A stretch of DNA of 64,000 nucleotides from Planctomycetota bacterium (GTDB lineage: Bacteria; Planctomycetota; Phycisphaerae; Phycisphaerales; SM1A02), in the NCBI GenBank assembly GCA_016873115.1, contig VGYB01000002.1, forward strand, positions 1 to 64,000. The letters run 5' to 3'. Both the position numbers and the translations under genes were made by a program. The notes beneath the pieces are model-generated. The model worked only from the letters and a program-made list of their open reading frames with translations, was not told the origin of the DNA and did no database searches. Below are positions 23,609 to 32,394 of the stretch, one piece after another (the stretch's first letter is position 1; each line of letters starts with the position of its first letter).

Positions 23609-24516
23609 CGCGTTGCTCCCGGGGTGCGAGAGAGGAATCCAAAGCGTGCGTCGGCTGGGCGCCGGATGAGTGACGCTGGATCGGGGATGCCGAGATCGCT
23701 GTAGGCGTCGCGCTCCACGATCTCGCGCAGCACAACGCGCTGGATGCGAGGCAGCTGCGTGGCGAGTGCGAAGGACCCGAGCCCGTACACCGCCTCGGCA
23801 GCTGCCTTGGGGCTGGCGTACGGCCAGCCCGACGCAAACAGCACGCGATTGGCCACGCCGTGCTGTACGGCGCCGAGCATGGCGTTGTAGAGCATCCATG
23901 GTTGGCTCACGATGCCGCTCGTGTCGGTCCACGCGTTCTCGAAGGCTGTCAGCATCGCGATGCACTCATCGATCCACGGCCAGCCCATGCCGGAGAACAC
24001 GACCTTCAGCCTTGGCAACTGGCGCATCGTGTCGGTCCACGCCGTTGGGCGATCGTTGCCGATGGCGGCGTTGCGGGTGTAGGGAGCAGGTCGACTGACG
24101 AAGACCGGCAGGCCGTCCGCGGCGCACCGCTCGAAGAGCCGCATCACGGGGGCATCGGTGGGCAGGAAGCCCTGCATCGCAGGACTCACGCAGATCCCGA
24201 ACAGCCCAAGGTCGGTGCACCGCCGGAACTCATCCCAAGCATCGTCGCTGGTCGGGTCGATGCCGGCAATCCCGACATAGCGGCCGTTGCCCTGGCGAAC
24301 CGCATCGATCACTGCATCGTTGGGAATGTTCGCCCCCAGGCGATCAGCACGAAAGCCGTGGATGATGGCGCCCGCGAGTGGTTCCGTCGCGCGCTCCAGC
24401 GCGGCGGGCGAGGCATCCAAGGGCAGGGAACCCGGCAGATCCCGCAGGGAGGCCGACAGTTCGATGCCGAGCTTGTCCAGGCTGGGCCAAGTGCGCGTGT
24501 GCGCGTCGATGATCAT
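23605..24516 (-). CDS. amidohydrolase-2 family-like protein
   Basis: A 303-residue protein whose order of strands fits an amidohydrolase TIM barrel. It starts IIDAHTRTWPS, includes GIAGIDP and VVFSGMGWPWIDE, and ends with LFASGWPYASPKAAAEAV, matching the usual late FGTDxP region. The metal-binding HxH is replaced by HTR and the late Asp by Gly-Trp, so a classical metal site seems incomplete. Catalytic activity is doubtful. Coupled by 4-base overlaps to dxs upstream and the lipoprotein downstream. Confidence 0.65.
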   Translation of the reverse strand: MIIDAHTRTWPSLDKLGIELSASLRDLPGSLPLDASPAALERATEPLAGAIIHGFRADRLGANIPNDAVIDAVRQGNGRYVGIAGIDPTSDDAWDEFRRCTDLGLFGICVSPAMQGFLPTDAPVMRLFERCAADGLPVFVSRPAPYTRNAAIGNDRPTAWTDTMRQLPRLKVVFSGMGWPWIDECIAMLTAFENAWTDTSGIVSQPWMLYNAMLGAVQHGVANRVLFASGWPYASPKAAAEAVYGLGSFALATQLPRIQRVVLREIVERDAYSDLGIPDPASLIRRPADARFGFLSRTPGATR

Positions 24517-26513
24517 CGCGGGGCGATTGTACGGACGGACGCCGTGGCCTGCGCACTGCCCGCAGCGGGTTCAGCCCGGCGTGGAGCGCCGCAACCACGC
24601 GAGTCGATCAGGCTGCGGACCGTGCGGGCGATGCTGGCACTGTCGATGCCGGCATCGGCCATCTGCTCGGCGCGCTCACCGTGACCGATCCACGCGTCGG
24701 GCAGTCCCATGCGCACGATGCGGGATGAATCCAGGCCCATCTCGTTGCACGCCTCGAGCACGCACGAGCCGAAGCCGCCGCGCACCGAGTGGTCCTCGAC
24801 GGTCACGATCGGGGTACCCGCCTGGATCAGGCGGCGCAGGAGGCCTGCGTCAACCGGCTTGGCGAAGCGGGCGTCGTAGACGGCCACGCGGTACTCCGGC
24901 AGCATCGGGAGCGCATCGAGCGCATCGAAGGCCACCGTGCCGTACGCGATGATGGCCACATCCGTGCCGGTCGGCTCGACCAGCGGTCGAGCCACTCCAA
25001 GCTGGAAAGCCGGGCAGGGGTCGTTGGCCAGGCGCATGTCGACATTGGCGCGCGGGTAACGCATGGCTGATAGGCCTTGGTCGTAGCCGGCCATGAACTC
25101 GATCGCGGCCTTCATGCTGGCTTCGTCGATCGGTGCGAGGAGTACCGCCTTGGGCAGCGTGGCCAACAGCGACACATCGCAGAACCCGTGGTGGACCGGG
25201 CCATCACCGCCGACGAGCCCGGCGCGATCGAGGCACAGGCGCACGGCGAGTCCCTGCAACGCGACTTCCTGGAACGCCTGGTCGAAGGCGCGCTGCAGGA
25301 AGGTGCTGTAGACCGCGAAGAAGGGCTTCCAGCCGGTCTTCGCGAGCCCAGCCATCATGTCGAGCGCGTGGCTCTCGCAGATCCCCGTGTCCCAGGTGCG
25401 GTCGGGGAACTTGGCAAGCGGCTTCGAGATGCCCGTGCCATCCGGCATGGCGGCGGTCGCGGCGCAGACCTTCGGGTCACGCGCCATCAGGTCGACCATG
25501 GCGTCGCCGAAGGCGGCCGTGAAGGAGCGTCCGCCCTTCTTGATCTCGACGCGGCAGCCTTCGTTCTCAAGATCGCCTTCCGCGACCGTGAAGGGGCTGG
25601 GCGAGTGGAAGGTGCAGGAGTCCTGCTCCGCAAAGCGGAAGCCCTTGCCCTTGATGGTCTTCACATGCAGCACGATCGGGCGGTCGGTGTGCTTGGCTTC
25701 GTTGAGGAACTCGATGAGCGTGGGCAGATCATGGCCATCGATCGGGCCGACCGTCAGCAGGCCGAAGTGCTCGAACCATGCATCGTCGCTGAGGAAGCTC
25801 TTGCTGCTCTCGCCAAGGCGGTGATAGAGATCGCGTGCAAGGTGTCCGCCCGGGATGTTCTCCGTGAGCTGCTTCGCGGCCTTCTTGAACTCGCCGTAGG
25901 TGTGCGACAGGCGCACGCGGTCGAAGTACTGCGCGATCGCGCCCTGCGGCTTGGCGATGCTCATGCCGTTGTCGTTGAGCACGACGAGGAACTGCCTGGA
26001 GAGCGTGCCAGCGCCGTTGAGGCCTTCCATCGCCAGCCCGTTGACGATCGACGCATCGCCGACCACGGTCGCCACTCGGCGGCCGGTGGGGTTCTCGTGC
26101 GACCAGCCCTCGCCGTTGAGCGAGTCGCCGCGCGCCAGGCCCACGGCCGTGCTGATGGCGGTGCCTGCGTGCCCCACACTGAAGAGGTCGTACGGGCTCT
26201 CGACTGGTGCGGGGAAGCCCGCCATGCCGCCGCGCTGGCGCAGCTTGGGAAGCAGGTGCTGGCGGCCGGTCAGCAACTTGTGGGTGTAGCACTGGTGGCC
26301 GACATCGAACAGCAGGCGATCGTGCCCGAAGTCGAAGACATAGTGCATGGCCACGGTCAGTTCGACCACGCCGAGATTGGGCGCCAAGTGGCCGCCGCTG
26401 CGGGCGACCTGGTCGCCGATGGCGGTACGGATCTCCCCACAAAGTTCCTGCAGCTGGGCGATGCTCAGGCGTCGGAGGTCGGCAGGGGATTGGATGGTTG
26501 GGAGATGGGCCAT
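24513..26513 (-). CDS. dxs: 1-deoxy-D-xylulose-5-phosphate synthase
   Basis: A 666-residue thiamine-diphosphate enzyme, the first step of the MEP isoprenoid pathway. Motifs: GGHLAPNLGVVELT, FDVGHQCYTHKLLTGR, the ThDP-binding segment GDASIVNGLAMEGLN ending LNDN, and DRAGLVGGDGPVHHG in the pyrimidine domain. The start ATG at 26513 has TAGACT 20 bases upstream. Usual length is about 620-640; here the C-terminus is extended by an Ala/Pro/Arg-rich tail. GGPP synthase lies immediately upstream on the same strand. Confidence 0.93.
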   Translation of the reverse strand: MAHLPTIQSPADLRRLSIAQLQELCGEIRTAIGDQVARSGGHLAPNLGVVELTVAMHYVFDFGHDRLLFDVGHQCYTHKLLTGRQHLLPKLRQRGGMAGFPAPVESPYDLFSVGHAGTAISTAVGLARGDSLNGEGWSHENPTGRRVATVVGDASIVNGLAMEGLNGAGTLSRQFLVVLNDNGMSIAKPQGAIAQYFDRVRLSHTYGEFKKAAKQLTENIPGGHLARDLYHRLGESSKSFLSDDAWFEHFGLLTVGPIDGHDLPTLIEFLNEAKHTDRPIVLHVKTIKGKGFRFAEQDSCTFHSPSPFTVAEGDLENEGCRVEIKKGGRSFTAAFGDAMVDLMARDPKVCAATAAMPDGTGISKPLAKFPDRTWDTGICESHALDMMAGLAKTGWKPFFAVYSTFLQRAFDQAFQEVALQGLAVRLCLDRAGLVGGDGPVHHGFCDVSLLATLPKAVLLAPIDEASMKAAIEFMAGYDQGLSAMRYPRANVDMRLANDPCPAFQLGVARPLVEPTGTDVAIIAYGTVAFDALDALPMLPEYRVAVYDARFAKPVDAGLLRRLIQAGTPIVTVEDHSVRGGFGSCVLEACNEMGLDSSRIVRMGLPDAWIGHGERAEQMADAGIDSASIARTVRSLIDSRGCGAPRRAEPAAGSAQATASVRTIAPR

Positions 26514-26595
26514 GGGGGACTTGGGAACAATGAAGTCTAGTGGCCTTCGCCGCGCGGACACCGCTGGATTGGGCCCATTGGCGCGATTCCCGCGC

Positions 26596-27474
26596 TCAGC
26601 GCGTGCGACCAGCGAGGTAGTCGGTCAGTCGCGCCAGCGGTTCGCCGGCCGGTCCGAGCGGGGCCAGGGCCGAAAGCGCCTCCGAGCGCAGGCGCTCGAT
26701 CTCGCTTCGGGTGCGATCCAGCCCATGCACGGAGGGGTAGGTGAGCTTGCCCGCGTCGCGGTCCTTCCCAACCGCCTTGCCGGCGTGCTCGGCCGACTGC
26801 GTCTCGTCGATCAGGTCATCCACCGCTTGGAACATCACGCCGTTCAGGGTCCCCCAATGCGTCAGCAACCCAAGGAGGGGTTCCGGTGCATCCGCACTCA
26901 GCGCACCCATCCGACAGGAGCAGACCATCAGCGCCCCGGTCTTGTTCGCGTGGATCCGTTCAAGCCGATCCACGGCACTCATGCCCGAAGGGAAGCCACC
27001 GAGTGTGTCGTGCACCTGTCCGGTGATCATGGCGTTGGTGGCGCGGCTGAGCTCCATCACGATCCGGAGTGCGCCGCGTGGCGAGGCCGACGCGGCCTGG
27101 AAGGCCAACGCCAGGAGCGCGTCGCCGGCCAGGATCGCCATGACCTCGCCCATCGCTCGGTGGAGGGTCGGCCGCCCGCGCCTGAGGTCATCGTTGTCGA
27201 GCGCCGGCAGGTCGTCGTGCACGAGGCTGAAGGCGTGGACCATCTCGATGGCCGCGGCGGCATCGAGGGCATGGTCGATCGAACCTCCGGCTGCGCGGGC
27301 GCAGGCCAGCACCAAGGTCGGGCGCAGGCGCTTGCCGCCGCCCAGGAGCGCATACTCGACGGCACTTCGCAGGTTCGGGGCATAGTCGGCGTGGGTCACA
27401 TGGTGGGCCAGCCGGGCCTCGATGGCGGCCAGGTCCCGGTGGTCGAACACATCCGACTGCGTGGTCGTGGTCAC
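26596..27474 (-). CDS. polyprenyl (farnesyl/geranylgeranyl) diphosphate synthase
   Basis: A 292-residue trans-prenyltransferase. The first Asp-rich motif HDDLPALDNDDLRRG (Asp87-88 onward) and the second FQAVDDLIDE bind Mg-diphosphate, and GGGKRLRP carries the basic residues for IPP. It condenses IPP with allylic diphosphates; product length cannot be fixed by eye. It starts at a GTG, six bases after TACACT on the minus strand. It lies upstream of dxs, so both isoprenoid genes can be co-expressed. Confidence 0.9.
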   Translation of the reverse strand: MTTTTQSDVFDHRDLAAIEARLAHHVTHADYAPNLRSAVEYALLGGGKRLRPTLVLACARAAGGSIDHALDAAAAIEMVHAFSLVHDDLPALDNDDLRRGRPTLHRAMGEVMAILAGDALLALAFQAASASPRGALRIVMELSRATNAMITGQVHDTLGGFPSGMSAVDRLERIHANKTGALMVCSCRMGALSADAPEPLLGLLTHWGTLNGVMFQAVDDLIDETQSAEHAGKAVGKDRDAGKLTYPSVHGLDRTRSEIERLRSEALSALAPLGPAGEPLARLTDYLAGRTR

Positions 27475-27480
27475 GCTTCG

Positions 27481-27507
27481 AGTGTAACGCGACCCTGTCC
27501 CTATGAT
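27481..27507. promoter_or_regulatory. divergent -10 elements
   Basis: TACACT on minus (27481-27486) is six bases from the GTG of the prenyltransferase gene. TATGAT on plus (27502-27507) is ten bases from the ATG at 27518 of the MotA/TolQ gene. No Shine-Dalgarno is seen for either. Confidence 0.55.
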
Positions 27508-27517
27508 GCCGCACCGA

Positions 27518-28180
27518 ATGGGACCTGCAGAGCACTTCCTGAAGTTCATGGACCACGGCGGCTTCGTCATGTGGCCACTGCTCGTGCTGAGCATCATCAG
27601 CGTGACCGTCACCGTGGAGCGCACGCTCTTCTGGATCAGGCTGCACGGCCGCCGCGGCATCCGTGAGTACGACGCCGTCGTCATGCGCCTGCGCAACGCC
27701 GACGAGGAGGGCGTGCGCAGCATGGACCGCGCGGGCGACAACCTCTACGCCGACGTGGCAGGCGGACTGCTCGACCAGGGGACCGACGATGCCCATGCGC
27801 TGGCGGTCGTCGAGGCGCAGCGGCCCCGGCTCGAGCGCTTCAGCATCCTCATGAGCACCATCATCACGGGCGCGCCCATGTTCGGCATCCTCGGAACCGT
27901 GCTGGGCATCATCGACAGTTTCGGCGTGCTGGGCAGCGAGGACAGCCTTGCCGATCCGCGCCTGGTGAGCAACGGCATCTCCGTCGCACTGATCGCCACC
28001 GCGAGCGGACTGGTCGTCGCGCTTGTCACGCTCTTCCCCTACATGGTGTTCAAGGCACAGTCCGATCGTGCGATGGGCCGACTCGAAGTGCTGATCGCCG
28101 CGGCCAAGACAGGCTTCCCGACGCGCCGTGCGCGGGGGGTGAAGCCGACCGAAGTTCCCTCGCAGGCCTTCAGCGCATGA
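27518..28180 (+). CDS. MotA/TolQ/ExbB proton channel family protein
   Basis: A 220-residue membrane protein with three helices (about 16-34, 112-135, 150-175). MSTIITGAPMFGILGTVLGIIDSF and ISVALIATASGLVVAL are the family's pore motifs (GLxGTVxGI and ALxxTAxGL). Such channels energise TolR/ExbD-type partners or flagella, yet no ExbD/TolR gene follows; the next genes are TraB-like and a phosphatase. ATG 27518 is chosen because ATG 27503 lies inside the -10. The stop overlaps the next ATG. Confidence 0.85.
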   Translation: MGPAEHFLKFMDHGGFVMWPLLVLSIISVTVTVERTLFWIRLHGRRGIREYDAVVMRLRNADEEGVRSMDRAGDNLYADVAGGLLDQGTDDAHALAVVEAQRPRLERFSILMSTIITGAPMFGILGTVLGIIDSFGVLGSEDSLADPRLVSNGISVALIATASGLVVALVTLFPYMVFKAQSDRAMGRLEVLIAAAKTGFPTRRARGVKPTEVPSQAFSA

Positions 28181-29505
28181 TCGGCATGCCCACCGTCAGA
28201 ACTGTCCTGGGGGCAATGGCCGTCACCTGCTCGATGGGTTGTCCCGTCCGTGGGCACGATGCGGCTGCACGCCATCCGACGGCAGCGGACCAGCCTTGGA
28301 CCGCATCCCGCGCCGAAGCGGACGGGAGGTTGGTGCTGGAGACGGCGACTCGAACCTTCACCCGAGATGGTGCCCCATCGATCACGCTCGTGGGCGTCGC
28401 GCACATCGGTACCGCTGACTACTACAAGGGATTGCAGGCGATCCTCGACGCGCACGACCTCGTGCTCTACGAGTCCGTGTATCCGACGGGGGCTGCGGCG
28501 CCGGGTGGCCATGATGCTGCTGCCCGGGTGGCCTCCACGCGGGCGAGCATGCTTTGGTTGCGTGACCTCATCGACGCCACCTGGCGCGCTGATGGCGCGG
28601 TTCCCACCATTGATCGTGTGGCGGAGTACGCAAGACAGGATGACTCCCGCTGCCCGGCGTGGATCAAGGCCGCGTCCGTCGATGCCTGGGGGCGACCGCT
28701 GACGATCATCGCGCTGGACAACGGGTTCTCGCTGGTTTCCTTGGGTGCCGACGGCCGCATCGGCGGCAGCGGCGAGGAGGCCGACCTGCGGCTCCTGCAG
28801 CGTTCGCGCCAACCCAAGCCGGATGGCGATGGCCTTCAGCGTGAGCTGGCCCGCATGCTGGCTCTTGAGTTCCAGCTCGACCGCATCGACTATGCGCAGC
28901 CGGGCTGGGTCGTGAGCGACATGACCTTCGGCCAGCTTGAAGAGGCCTTCAAGCGGCGCGGCGTGACCGGCGGCATGGTGCAGGGAAGCCTGCGCGGCGG
29001 CGGCCTCAGCGCTGATGCCATCGGTGCCGTCGTGGCGATCCTGAAGTTCATGGACGCGGCCTCGGGCGGCAGTGCGAGCGAAGCCGTGAAGGTGCTCATG
29101 GTGCAGGTCCTCGGCAGTTCCGTGGCGACCGACGGAGCCATGCTCGGCGAGGAGGGCAAGGTCATCCTCGATGATCGCAACGCGGTGGTCTGGGCGGATC
29201 TGGAGCAACGCCTTGGCAAGGCACCTCCGCAGCGCATCGCCATCTTCTACGGCGCGGCGCACATGGCGGACTTCGCTCGTCGACTCCATGGCATGGGCTA
29301 CACCACCGGCGAAGCAACCTGGTCGATCACGCTCTCCGCCGATCCCCGTCGGGCCGGGGTCGATGAGGCCACGATGCGGGGATTGCGGAGTGCGATGGAG
29401 CAGGCGGGCCGCCGATCGGCCAAGTCGCCGAGGTCGGCGGGGGAACGGCAGGGTGCCCCATCGGATGCGCCAGCGGTGGATCCGGCTCCCGCTCTTGTCC
29501 CATGA
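28177..29505 (+). CDS. TraB/GumN (Tiki-like) family protein, exported
   Basis: A 442-residue protein. The two GxxH motifs of the TraB/PrgY/GumN family are present, GVAHIGTADYY near residue 75 and FYGAAHMADF near 360, together with the conserved Glu in VLYESVYP. These residues correspond to the metal site proposed for Tiki-type proteases. An N-terminal hydrophobic stretch ending SMGC could be a lipoprotein or secretion signal. It is coupled by 4-base overlaps to the MotA/TolQ gene before it and the FHA/phosphatase gene after it. Confidence 0.78.
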   Translation: MIGMPTVRTVLGAMAVTCSMGCPVRGHDAAARHPTAADQPWTASRAEADGRLVLETATRTFTRDGAPSITLVGVAHIGTADYYKGLQAILDAHDLVLYESVYPTGAAAPGGHDAAARVASTRASMLWLRDLIDATWRADGAVPTIDRVAEYARQDDSRCPAWIKAASVDAWGRPLTIIALDNGFSLVSLGADGRIGGSGEEADLRLLQRSRQPKPDGDGLQRELARMLALEFQLDRIDYAQPGWVVSDMTFGQLEEAFKRRGVTGGMVQGSLRGGGLSADAIGAVVAILKFMDAASGGSASEAVKVLMVQVLGSSVATDGAMLGEEGKVILDDRNAVVWADLEQRLGKAPPQRIAIFYGAAHMADFARRLHGMGYTTGEATWSITLSADPRRAGVDEATMRGLRSAMEQAGRRSAKSPRSAGERQGAPSDAPAVDPAPALVP

Positions 29506-31109
29506 GTTCGGGAGAGCTCCAGCTTCGTGTGCTCTCGGGCCTGCCAGCAGGCACCCCACCGCTCGTGCTCGATCCGCAGGCTGGGGCCGTGCTTGGGCGC
29601 GGCGGCGATTGCTCGCTGGTCATCGATCATCCCGCGGTCAGTCGGCGCCATGCGCGCATCGAGGCGGTGGCCGGCACCTGGACGGTGCGTGACCTCAGCA
29701 GCCGTCACGGCACGAAGGTCGATGGTGCGGTGCTTGCGCCCAATGAGCCGGTGCACTTGCGACCGGGTTCGCGCATTGATCTCGGCCCCGTGGCGTTGCG
29801 CGTGGAGCGACAGGGTGCATCGTCGGCACCGTCGATCAGCTCGACCCTTCACGATGGTGCAAGCCAGGCGCGTGCACGCATCGTGCATGGCGGCGGCGCC
29901 ATGGCGGCCCGGCGGCTCGATGCGCTCATCGCGATCGTGGGCATGCTGCAGCGTGCGGGCACCGAGGATGCCGTGGTTGCGGCGGTGCTGCCTGAACTCG
30001 TCAAGGCCACCGGTTTCGCCCGGTGCGTCCTCGTCCGGGGCCTCGATGGCTCGGGCAGGGTCGATGTGCGCGCAGCCCATCCGGAGGGGTCGGCGGCGAG
30101 ACCGCTCAGTCGCACGCTCCTCAACGCTGCCGCCGGCGGCCAGACGGTCGAACTCGCTGAGCAGCCGGACCTTGCCGGTGCGGCGAGCCTGATCATGGCC
30201 GAGGTCGTTGGTGCCGTCTGCGCACCGGTGGTCATTGATGGCGTCGTGGAGTCGTTCCTCTACCTCGATGCATCGGGTGACCAGACTCCGGCATCCGATG
30301 CCGGGCCGTTCTGCCGCGCCATTGCGGAGATCGTCTCGATGTGCGTCTCGAACCTCCGGCGCGAGGCAGCCGAGGCGGAGCGTCGGGCGCTGGTGGAGGA
30401 TCTCGGTGCGGCTCGGAGCGCGCAGGAACGCCTGATGCCCGCGGTCGAGGGTGAACTCGGCGGATTCCGCTATCGGCTTGCCAGCGTGCCGGGTCGGTTC
30501 GTCGCCGGCGACATCGTTGGGATGCACGGTTCCGAAGAGCGTCTCATGGCCTATCTCGGCGATGTCAGCGGCAAGGGGGCCGGTGCGGCCATGCTCATGA
30601 GTGCGATCCAGGCGCACATGGCGGCGCAACTCTCCTGCGGTCGCGCGCTGCAGGAGTCAGTGAACGGGTTGGGGGAGTTCGTCAGCCTCCATGCCGGCGC
30701 CGGACGATTCGCCACCATGTTCTTCGCGTCCTTCGATGCGATCTCCGGCAGTGTGACCGTGATCGATGCTGGACATGGTTACGCGGTGTTCGTCGATCCG
30801 GTCCACGGTCCGCGGGCGGTGACCTGTGAGGGTGGGCCTCCGATCGGTGCCGTGGCAGGTTGGTCCTACGACCGCAGCGATGTGGCGTGGCCCATCGGTG
30901 CTCGGCTCGTCGTCTTCTCAGACGGCGTGGCCGAGCAACTCGATGGCGATGGACAGCAACTCGGCCTCGACCGGATCGTCGAGGTCCTCTCGCGCAGCGA
31001 GACGGTCGAAGGTGATGTGTCGGGAATCCTGACCACGCTCGAAGCCCACGCAGGCGGCACCCAGTACGCCGATGACGTGACGGTGATCAGCATCGAGCGC
31101 ATGCGCTGA
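29502..31109 (+). CDS. FHA-GAF-PP2C (SpoIIE/RsbU-type) serine phosphatase
   Basis: A 535-residue signalling protein. About 25-95 is a forkhead-associated domain (LGRGGDC, SRRHARIE, SSRHGTKVDG) that binds phosphothreonine peptides; about 135-290 is a GAF-like domain; about 310-535 is a SpoIIE-type PP2C domain with VAGDIVGMHG, LGDVSGKGAGAAMLM, FSDGVAEQ and YADDVTVI holding the metal Asp residues. It should dephosphorylate a protein such as an anti-sigma antagonist. Nothing suggests a membrane anchor. Last gene of the coupled MotA/TraB operon. Confidence 0.9.
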   Translation: MSSGELQLRVLSGLPAGTPPLVLDPQAGAVLGRGGDCSLVIDHPAVSRRHARIEAVAGTWTVRDLSSRHGTKVDGAVLAPNEPVHLRPGSRIDLGPVALRVERQGASSAPSISSTLHDGASQARARIVHGGGAMAARRLDALIAIVGMLQRAGTEDAVVAAVLPELVKATGFARCVLVRGLDGSGRVDVRAAHPEGSAARPLSRTLLNAAAGGQTVELAEQPDLAGAASLIMAEVVGAVCAPVVIDGVVESFLYLDASGDQTPASDAGPFCRAIAEIVSMCVSNLRREAAEAERRALVEDLGAARSAQERLMPAVEGELGGFRYRLASVPGRFVAGDIVGMHGSEERLMAYLGDVSGKGAGAAMLMSAIQAHMAAQLSCGRALQESVNGLGEFVSLHAGAGRFATMFFASFDAISGSVTVIDAGHGYAVFVDPVHGPRAVTCEGGPPIGAVAGWSYDRSDVAWPIGARLVVFSDGVAEQLDGDGQQLGLDRIVEVLSRSETVEGDVSGILTTLEAHAGGTQYADDVTVISIERMR

Positions 31110-31183
31110 GCCAGACCGTCGGGCAACGCGCGCCGCGGAAGACCCTGTCGATCGCGCCGTGCTGTGGCGCAAGCATGGTCACT

Positions 31184-32224
31184 TCAATCGCCGTGCGCCC
31201 AGTTGGGGGTTGTCGCCCCGTTGACCCAGCGGCGCATGTCCATCAGTTCGCGCAGGGTGACGAGTCCGGTGCTGCCGTCGGCGTTGGAGATCGTCGCGTT
31301 GGCGCCGAAGCGCAGCAGGGGTGCCGCCTCCTGAACGAAGATCTCGAGTCCGCCCGCCTGCATCGGCGCGGGAGCTGGTGCTGCTGCAAGCATCGCCGAA
31401 AGCGCGTCCTGCTCGCCGAACATGGACAGGTCGATGCCTTGCAGATTCCCTCCACCGATGCGCCAGATCTCCGTGGTGCCCAGGTGCGGCGGCACCGACC
31501 ACGCAGCGCCGGGGTAACTGTCGTGGTCTTCGATGTAGATCCCCGCAGGTCGAAGTGCCGAGCTTGAGAAGACGATCATCTCGCTGCTGCGGGCGATCTG
31601 CCCGATCGATCGAGCGACGATCTTGCCGCGAACATTGACTCCGTTCTCTTGATAGATCGAATCCCGGAAGCGATAGGCCGGGATCCCGATGGTCGAGGGG
31701 AGCGTCCACCATCCACCGAGGTAGTAGGCGTTGTAACCAAAGCCCGGTTGCAGGGCGAGCCCAGCACCATTCGCTCCAGTGATCGTCGCGAACTCCGCCG
31801 GCAGCGCGGGCTCGTACTCCATGTCGTTGTAATAGAGCGACTCATCAAGGTTGGTCTCGGCCGTGTCGCGATAGCCCAGGAACGGGTCGTACTCGTAGCC
31901 GAGAAAGGCCGCCAGCCGCCAGCCGTAGGTCTGGGCGAGCTCCGGGGAGAGCTGGTTGCCGTTCTGGTTCTGGTACTTGACCTTCCACGCGGTCTGCACC
32001 TCAGGGCTCAGGTACCCGGGCAGGCACTGATCGCCGTTGTTGTTGCCGTACTGCTGCCACGCCATGATGAGCTGGCGGGCCCGCGACTGGTCCTTCGACG
32101 CCTTGGCGGTCTCGATGGCCTTCTGGATGCCCACCGTGAGCAGGCTGATCAGGATGCCGATGATCGAGATGACGACGAGGATCTCGACGATCGTGAAGGC
32201 GGGACCGGTGGTGCGTCGCTTCAT
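31184..32224 (-). CDS. type II secretion/pseudopilin-like protein
   Basis: A 346-residue protein with a prepilin N-terminus: basic MKRRTTGPA, then FTIVEILVVISIIGIL with the conserved Glu5 after the cleavage site, and a following amphipathic helix. The residue before the cleavage site is Ala rather than the usual Gly. The large globular C-terminus, rich in Tyr, Gly and Asn, resembles planctomycete pseudopilins. No other secretion gene is adjacent. TAGGCT lies six bases before the ATG (32231-32236). Confidence 0.8.
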   Translation of the reverse strand: MKRRTTGPAFTIVEILVVISIIGILISLLTVGIQKAIETAKASKDQSRARQLIMAWQQYGNNNGDQCLPGYLSPEVQTAWKVKYQNQNGNQLSPELAQTYGWRLAAFLGYEYDPFLGYRDTAETNLDESLYYNDMEYEPALPAEFATITGANGAGLALQPGFGYNAYYLGGWWTLPSTIGIPAYRFRDSIYQENGVNVRGKIVARSIGQIARSSEMIVFSSSALRPAGIYIEDHDSYPGAAWSVPPHLGTTEIWRIGGGNLQGIDLSMFGEQDALSAMLAAAPAPAPMQAGGLEIFVQEAAPLLRFGANATISNADGSTGLVTLRELMDMRRWVNGATTPNWAHGD

Positions 32225-32230
32225 GCCTGC

Positions 32231-32236
32231 AGCCTA
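32231..32236 (-). promoter_or_regulatory. -10-like TAGGCT of the pseudopilin gene
   Basis: TAGGCT on the minus strand ends six bases before the ATG at 32224, without a Shine-Dalgarno. The remaining 158 bases up to the ispG stop hold no gene that I can see. Confidence 0.5.
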
Positions 32237-32394
32237 CGCCAAACGCCAGCCACCGCCATCCGAGAAGTCGCAAATCCGCAACGCACGACCATCCCACGGG
32301 TCAGGTCGATGTCCGGATCACCTGCCGCGGATGCGAAGAACGGTCAGGACCGCGACGCAGGCAGGACGCTCACGCCCGACGGGATGCCGGCCGA

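Noticed and set aside
25077-26540. 487-aa plus-strand frame opposite dxs
   Set aside because: Dxs motifs are unmistakable on the minus strand.
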